DNA of 64,000 nt from Lunularia cruciata (taxonomy: Eukaryota > Streptophyta > Marchantiopsida > Lunulariales > Lunulariaceae), in the NCBI GenBank assembly GCA_948567375.1, contig OX419762.1:29962608-30026607 (forward strand), in the 5' to 3' direction. How positions within the stretch are numbered: position 1 is the first letter of the stretch; each line of letters begins with the position of its first letter. Of the stretch, positions 60,233 through 64,000 are shown one piece after another. The translations under genes and the position numbers were made by a program. The notes below the pieces were generated by a model, which was given only the letters and a program-made list of their open reading frames with translations, was not told the origin of the DNA and did not search any database.

Positions 60233-61199
60233 CTACTCCAACTGCTCAATCCGAGTAGCCATAGCTGTGTCAGAAGTAAGGGCAGGTACTGCACCCCTAC
60301 TAGGTGTAGATCCTCTACCACCACCTCTACCACCTCGTCCTCCATGAACTGGAGCTCCTCTACTACCTGCCATAGCAGCCCTACCACTCCGTAACTCCGG
60401 GTGTAGGTCAAAACACCGGTCACTAGTATGACCAAATCTATGGCAGTGCTCACACTGCCTCTGTGCTGGCTGTGATGCACCAGAGGTATCAGGTCTGCTG
60501 CCCTGAGTACACTCTCTCCTATGGTGAGGTCCACCACAAGTCCAACAAGCAACACCACCACTCACTGGCTGCTGCTGCCCCGAAAATGAGGGTAAGGGTC
60601 TAACTCCACTAGGCCCTCCACTCGCTCCATAGGATCTGGGCTGTCCACCCTGTCCTCGAAAACCAACTGGGCGTGGTGCACTCTGCTGCACTCTAGAAGA
60701 AGTCACAACCGTGGATGAGGTCTCTCTACCAAATCCAGATGTCACCACTCTCTCCTCCACCATGTTGAGCTCAATATGCTCAGCCAAACCAAAGACTACT
60801 GCCAAAGTGGGCGAAGTAGCCTGCAACAACGTAGCATCACGAACTCTACGTCGCAACTCCCTGTCCAGTATCCCATACCAAAACTGGACTGCCTGGGCCT
60901 CAGTAACTCCCTGAGTGAAACTGATCAGCCGCCTCATGCGAGTGTATGCCTCGCGTAGGCTCTCTCCAGCCTTCCGCTGGAACTCCTGCAAGCTCCTCAG
61001 CTTGTTAGTCCGCACTCCCTGGTAGTTCTGCCTCAAACGTAGGAAGAACTCAACCATGGGGTTAAACCCCGGTACCACACCACCTCCTGCAGCGGTACCT
61101 CCACTCGTAGTAGCACTATCTCCAGCTAGTGCACCTCCACTAGCTCCACCAACACTACTCAAGCTAGAACTCGTAGGTACAGCCGACCTACTCCTGGCC
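60233..61199 (-). CDS. gag of element B, 5' truncated
   Basis: About 322 residues remain, after removal of the N-terminal part by element F. A retrotransposon gag domain spans roughly 60770-61060 (for example FNPMVEFFLRLRQNY and FWYGILDRELRRRVRD). Two zinc knuckles follow, CWTCGGPHHRREC and CEHCHRFGHTSDRC, then a glycine- and arginine-rich tail. The frame ends with TAG at 60233-60235, in frame with protease; copy A has the same stop in the same context (GAG TAG AGA TTG). Its N-terminus as reported here reads into the LTR of F and is artificial. The protein would coat and package element RNA. Confidence 0.88.
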
Positions 61200-61878
61200 T
61201 GTAACACCCATTTGTGCATGTGTGTGGTATTGTGATATTTAGCTTGGTATTACAAGTACTTAAGAGATATTATTTATATAGAGATAAAGGATGGTTCTAT
61301 ATTAGTCATGGTTAGCTAAAGTTAGTCATAGCTAAGATAGATGGGACCTTACTTTAGAGGAAGTAGAAAAGATGAGCACCACTATTTTGGATTTTAGTGT
61401 GTTGACTTGGTATTATTCCTAGGTGTTTGGCTTTGGGGAAAGAGTTGAGAACTCTTGGGCCCGCAAGCCTTTTTGTTTTGGATTCTTCTTTAGTCCAAGG
61501 ATAGCCCATGTGAAGGAATCCTTGCTTTAGTGGTTGGGTCAAGATAAGGGGAATATGCCCATGTGAATGGATATTCCTTTCTACTTTTTGACTTTACTTG
61601 ACTTTTAGTCTAGTAACTTGAGTTACTATGGTAATTAGTAACTTTGGTACGTAACTATTTCACAAGTATATAAACAAGGAGTGAAGAGGTACTCATCATC
61701 CTTTCATTTGCAACTATCTCTCTCTCATTGAGTTCTCTAGTGAGCAATGTCTTGAGTCTTGGAGTGTTAGCCTTGGAGGAGTATGATGGAGTTGGGGTTC
61801 CTTGCCTTCTTAGTCCATGGTGCGCTACCATAATAGCCATCAGAGGTTCATCCTGAGTGAGAGACAGGCCGGCTCACA
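61200..61878 (+). repeat. 5' LTR of element F (family R3)
   Basis: Begins TGTAACACCC and ends GGCTCACA, 679 bp. Contains TATATAAACAAGG at 61667-61679, the likely promoter core, about 210 bp before the LTR end. Confidence 0.9.
61667..61674 (+). promoter_or_regulatory. TATA box in LTR of F
   Basis: TATATAAA, conserved in the solo copy near 47300, at a position fitting a U3/R boundary. Confidence 0.6.
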
Positions 61879-61882
61879 TTTT

Positions 61883-61898
61883 TGGTTCCGTTGCCGGG
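61883..61898 (+). other. primer binding site of element F
   Basis: TGGTTCCGTTGCCGGG, four bases after the LTR end. It differs from the widespread plant site TGGCGCCGTTGCCGGG by CG-to-TT, one of which is a typical CpG change. Confidence 0.7.
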
Positions 61899-61919
61899 AC
61901 CTCTCTAGAAGGCAAGATA

Positions 61920-62090
61920 ATGTTCCGCGTCCAATTCTACATTAGGCAGAAGGAGGCTATGAGAGCTCACTTGGAGAGAACATTAGGAGAGGAGAGGGCT
62001 GAACTTATGTTAGAGAACCAAGATCCATTTGTATACCCTGTAGTTCATTATGATGTCTTTGAGGTGATTTTGTACATCTTGTACACATGA
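61920..62090 (+). CDS. short open frame upstream of gag in F
   Basis: A 56-residue frame from ATG at 61920. Its second half (DPFVYPVVHYDVFEV, then LYILY) resembles the end of a frame at 63214-63379 (EPFVFPRVDYSQMVL, then MYILY). No known domain. It may be the start of a longer ancestral ORF now broken. The Met could also be a chance start. Confidence 0.35.
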   Translation: MFRVQFYIRQKEAMRAHLERTLGEERAELMLENQDPFVYPVVHYDVFEVILYILYT

Positions 62091-62714
62091 GAGGAATTGG
62101 AGAGATTGTGTGAGGTGGATTGCAGATTTTGGGGATTAAGGTGATTTTGGGCAAAATCTCAAGTTTGAGATCTGGACTTGAGATTTCTACACATGATAGC
62201 TTGGGTTATCTTTCAGTTAGCACATTTGAAATTATTGAGAGAGCTTCTATGCGCACTGGGCTAGAATTTTTGAAAGTTGATAGGGTAAAGTGCTCCCGCA
62301 ACTGCATGCTCTCTGGAAAATTGTACAGAGTCTGCCATTTCTTCAATTTTTAGTGAATTGTCCTGAAAATTTCCAAGAAAATTCAGTGCATTGTATCCTA
62401 CCTGGTGCCACAAAAATTAGAGAGAGATCATTTTTGCGCAGTGCGTTATGAGTTTTTGAAGTGAGGGGGGTGGTTTTCAGACCAAATCTGAAATATGGGT
62501 GCTGAATAGAAAGGTGTCTAGGCCAAATGGCTCGATGAAAAGATCTAAAATTTTGCAGGGAGGGACGCCCTAGAGTTGTGATCAAGTGTGGAAAATTTCA
62601 GAGGACTGTGACATATTCGTTGGGAGATTTGAGTGACATTGTGAGGAAGGGTCAATTCTGCAGAGTGGAGATCTCATGCATGAGAAGTTTGAGATCAACA
62701 AAAAGCATGTTTGA

Positions 62715-63212
62715 GTGTTTAGATTCATCTTTGGGAACATGGAGGGTCATCAAGAGTGGAAATTGAGATTATGCAAGGTTCCCCAAGGGTTTGAGGTGAT
62801 TGTAGGGGTAGATTTGAGGAAAAGAGAGTTTACAATAGAATTTGAAGAGAGTGTTGAGAGGATCCAAAAACCTACACCACTTGGAGGAAAGAGTGAGTCT
62901 AAGTGCTTTCTATGTGGAGAGAAGGGACATAAGGCAAGTTCATGTCCATTAACCTTTGAGAGCAAGAGATTGAGGGAAAGGAGAGGCTTACTTGACTTGG
63001 GTTTGCATGTTGGACCTTCTTCACCAAGATTGGGAGGGAGAAGATCTAAGACCAAGGAGTTGTGTGAGGTTTGTGGAGTTGAAGGACTTCCAAAAGGACA
63101 TGAGTGTAGTGGAGTAAAAGCACTTTTGGAAACTTTGGTGAAGGATCTTGGAGAGAGTCTTAGTACAGCTACAGAAATACTACCACCTTCATCAGCTAGT
63201 TCTCAAGATTAG
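62715..63212 (+). CDS. zinc-knuckle protein upstream of gag in F
   Basis: A 165-residue frame with a CCHC knuckle CFLCGEKGHKASSC near residues 65-78 and a further cysteine cluster (CEVCGVEGLPKGHEC). The region before the knuckle (KVPQGFEVIVGVDL) looks like a small folded domain. It lies between the LTR and gag, where most gypsy elements have no ORF. The first 20 residues may be out of the original frame, since an overlapping frame at 62578-62766 continues the upstream sequence better, which points to a frameshift. Function unknown; nucleic-acid binding is likely from the knuckle. Confidence 0.5.
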   Translation: MFRFIFGNMEGHQEWKLRLCKVPQGFEVIVGVDLRKREFTIEFEESVERIQKPTPLGGKSESKCFLCGEKGHKASSCPLTFESKRLRERRGLLDLGLHVGPSSPRLGGRRSKTKELCEVCGVEGLPKGHECSGVKALLETLVKDLGESLSTATEILPPSSASSQD

Positions 63213-63446
63213 TGATGGAGATAATCTTTCAACTTATGGATAAACTATCCATGAGAGTTAGATTAATATGCACTCTAGGATTTGATGTTGCTATAGAAAT
63301 CTTGGAGCAACCTGAACCTTTTGTGTTCCCTAGAGTGGATTATTCTCAGATGGTGTTAGTCATGTATATACTCTATTAGTAATAGAGTGAGAGAAAAGAA
63401 AAGAGAAAAAAAAATTAAGAGAAAAGAAAGATAGTGAGGGGTTAAG

Positions 63447-64000
63447 ATGGGGAAACTTCCGGTTTTCTTTGGCAAGGATGGAGAAGATGTGGAGGCCTTT
63501 GTGAGAGACTTCAAGAGAGCTTGCATAGGAAACAATGAGAGGAGGAAGAATGAGTGGGCCTCATTATTACCAGATTTCTTTGAGGATGCAGCACTTACAT
63601 GGTATGAGTCAGAATACCAAAAGAGAGAGAGGAGAGAGGGGGAAGAGGAGTCTTGGGAGACTTTGACTTCAGCACTCATTGAGAACTTTCTTCCTGATGA
63701 GAGTTATGAGAGATTGATGAGTGAGGTTACATTTCTCAAGCAAGGAGATGGAGAGAAAGTGAGGGTCTATGTGGAAAGAGTGGAAAAGTTGGAGTCCAGA
63801 TTTCGCATAGTGTTGAGGAAGGGTGGGGATGATGTGGAGACTACAATGATTGGCATAGGGGCCATGCTCACCAAGAATTTTGTGGGAGGATTGAGACCAC
63901 AAATAAGAAGCAAGGTGAGATATGAGAAACCTTCTTCCAAGGTTGAAGCTATCAAGATCGCAATTCGTATGGAGGAGAGTTTGGAAGGGGATGAGAGTGA
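63447..64000 (+). CDS. gag of element F, partial
   Basis: ATG at 63447-63449 opens a frame with no stop up to the window end, 184 codons. It begins with GKLPVFFGKDGEDVEAFVRDF and continues with the retrotransposon gag signature ALTWYES, ENFLPDES and YVERVEKLESRF. This is the capsid-type gag domain of Ty3/gypsy elements, which in many plant elements lies before a zinc knuckle. The start was chosen as the first ATG in frame; the frame is preceded by an A-rich leader (63385-63440). Intact as far as it can be seen. Confidence 0.82.
   Translation, partial: MGKLPVFFGKDGEDVEAFVRDFKRACIGNNERRKNEWASLLPDFFEDAALTWYESEYQKRERREGEEESWETLTSALIENFLPDESYERLMSEVTFLKQGDGEKVRVYVERVEKLESRFRIVLRKGGDDVETTMIGIGAMLTKNFVGGLRPQIRSKVRYEKPSSKVEAIKIAIRMEESLEGDES

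Larger units (their letters stand above)
53549..61199 (-). mobile_element. Ty3/gypsy element B with DNA methyltransferase and PHD integrase
   Basis: Youngest copy of its family in the window: CpG-rich and nearly intact. In transcript order it has gag (5' part removed by element F), amber, protease and DNMT3-like methyltransferase with one private amber, amber, then a single intact frame for reverse transcriptase, RNase H and integrase with a C-terminal PHD finger. A 3' UTR, a G-run purine tract and a complex 3' terminus at 53549-54211 follow. All coding blocks are in one reading frame. The 5' end is not visible because element F is inserted at 61200. A methyltransferase in a gypsy pol is not part of the usual plant lineages; captures of cytosine methyltransferases by retrotransposons have been reported in dinoflagellates and charophyte algae. 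Confidence 0.93.
61200..64000 (+). mobile_element. LTR retrotransposon F, 5' part, runs off window
   Basis: Inserted in gag of element B. It has a 5' LTR at 61200-61878, primer site right after it, upstream ORFs including a zinc-knuckle protein, and the start of gag at 63447. The primer site TGGTTCCGTTGCCGGG resembles the TGGCGCCGTTGCCGGGG site common in Tat/Athila-type gypsy elements. Its LTR is nearly the same as the R3 solo LTR at 46836-47514. It is younger than B because it interrupts B. The 3' end and target duplication (expected TGGCC) are outside the window. Confidence 0.88.

Overview
The window is nuclear DNA of a land plant, mostly nested LTR retrotransposons, with one small island of two intron-bearing host genes. 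The host genes are a pfkB-family kinase (8 exons, 32855-35994, +) and the mitochondrial complex I subunit NDUFA2/B8 (3 exons, 38062-38703, -). Their introns, splice sites and protein sequences are plant-like. I infer a non-flowering plant (bryophyte, lycophyte, fern or gymnosperm) because the main retrotransposon carries a DNMT3-like gene, a family reported as absent from flowering plants. That placement is inference only.

Layout. 1-12670: old Ty3/gypsy copy A (-), which carries a DNA methyltransferase and is split by a 3.05-kb insertion (3107-6155). 12674-13410: solo LTR R2. 13560-20238: decayed chromovirus copy G (+), itself hit by repeats R4 and R2. 20239-25760: two fragments (D1, D2) of the methyltransferase family, with a second R4. 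25760-32854: AT-rich, mostly gene-free DNA with small tandem repeats and hairpins. 32855-38703: the two host genes. 38938-39655: an extreme AT-rich tract. 40808-41565: second full-length R2 solo LTR. 41571-45210: unrecognised decayed coding-like DNA. 45211-46020: 3' fragment C of the methyltransferase family. 46240-53277: complete chromovirus E (-) with LTRs, target-site duplication, PBS, PPT and chromodomain, interrupted by solo LTRs R2 and R3. 53549-61199: youngest methyltransferase element B (-). 61200-64000: 5' LTR, PBS and gag of a further retrotransposon F (+), inserted in the gag of B and running off the window.

The notable system is element B and its older relatives A, C, D1 and D2. 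In transcript order B encodes gag with two zinc knuckles, then protease plus a C5-cytosine methyltransferase with motifs I, IV, VI, VIII, IX and X in DNMT3 order, then reverse transcriptase, RNase H and integrase ending in a PHD finger. All three blocks lie in one reading frame, separated by amber codons. Two of these ambers are conserved between A and B; the one before reverse transcriptase is followed by CAG CCA, which fits the UAG-CARYYA readthrough signal of tobamovirus type. A third amber, inside the methyltransferase, is private to B and looks like a single C-to-T change. The combination suggests a retrotransposon that carries its own DNA-methylation enzyme and a chromatin-reading integrase, expressed by stop-codon readthrough. 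Activity is not shown by this window.
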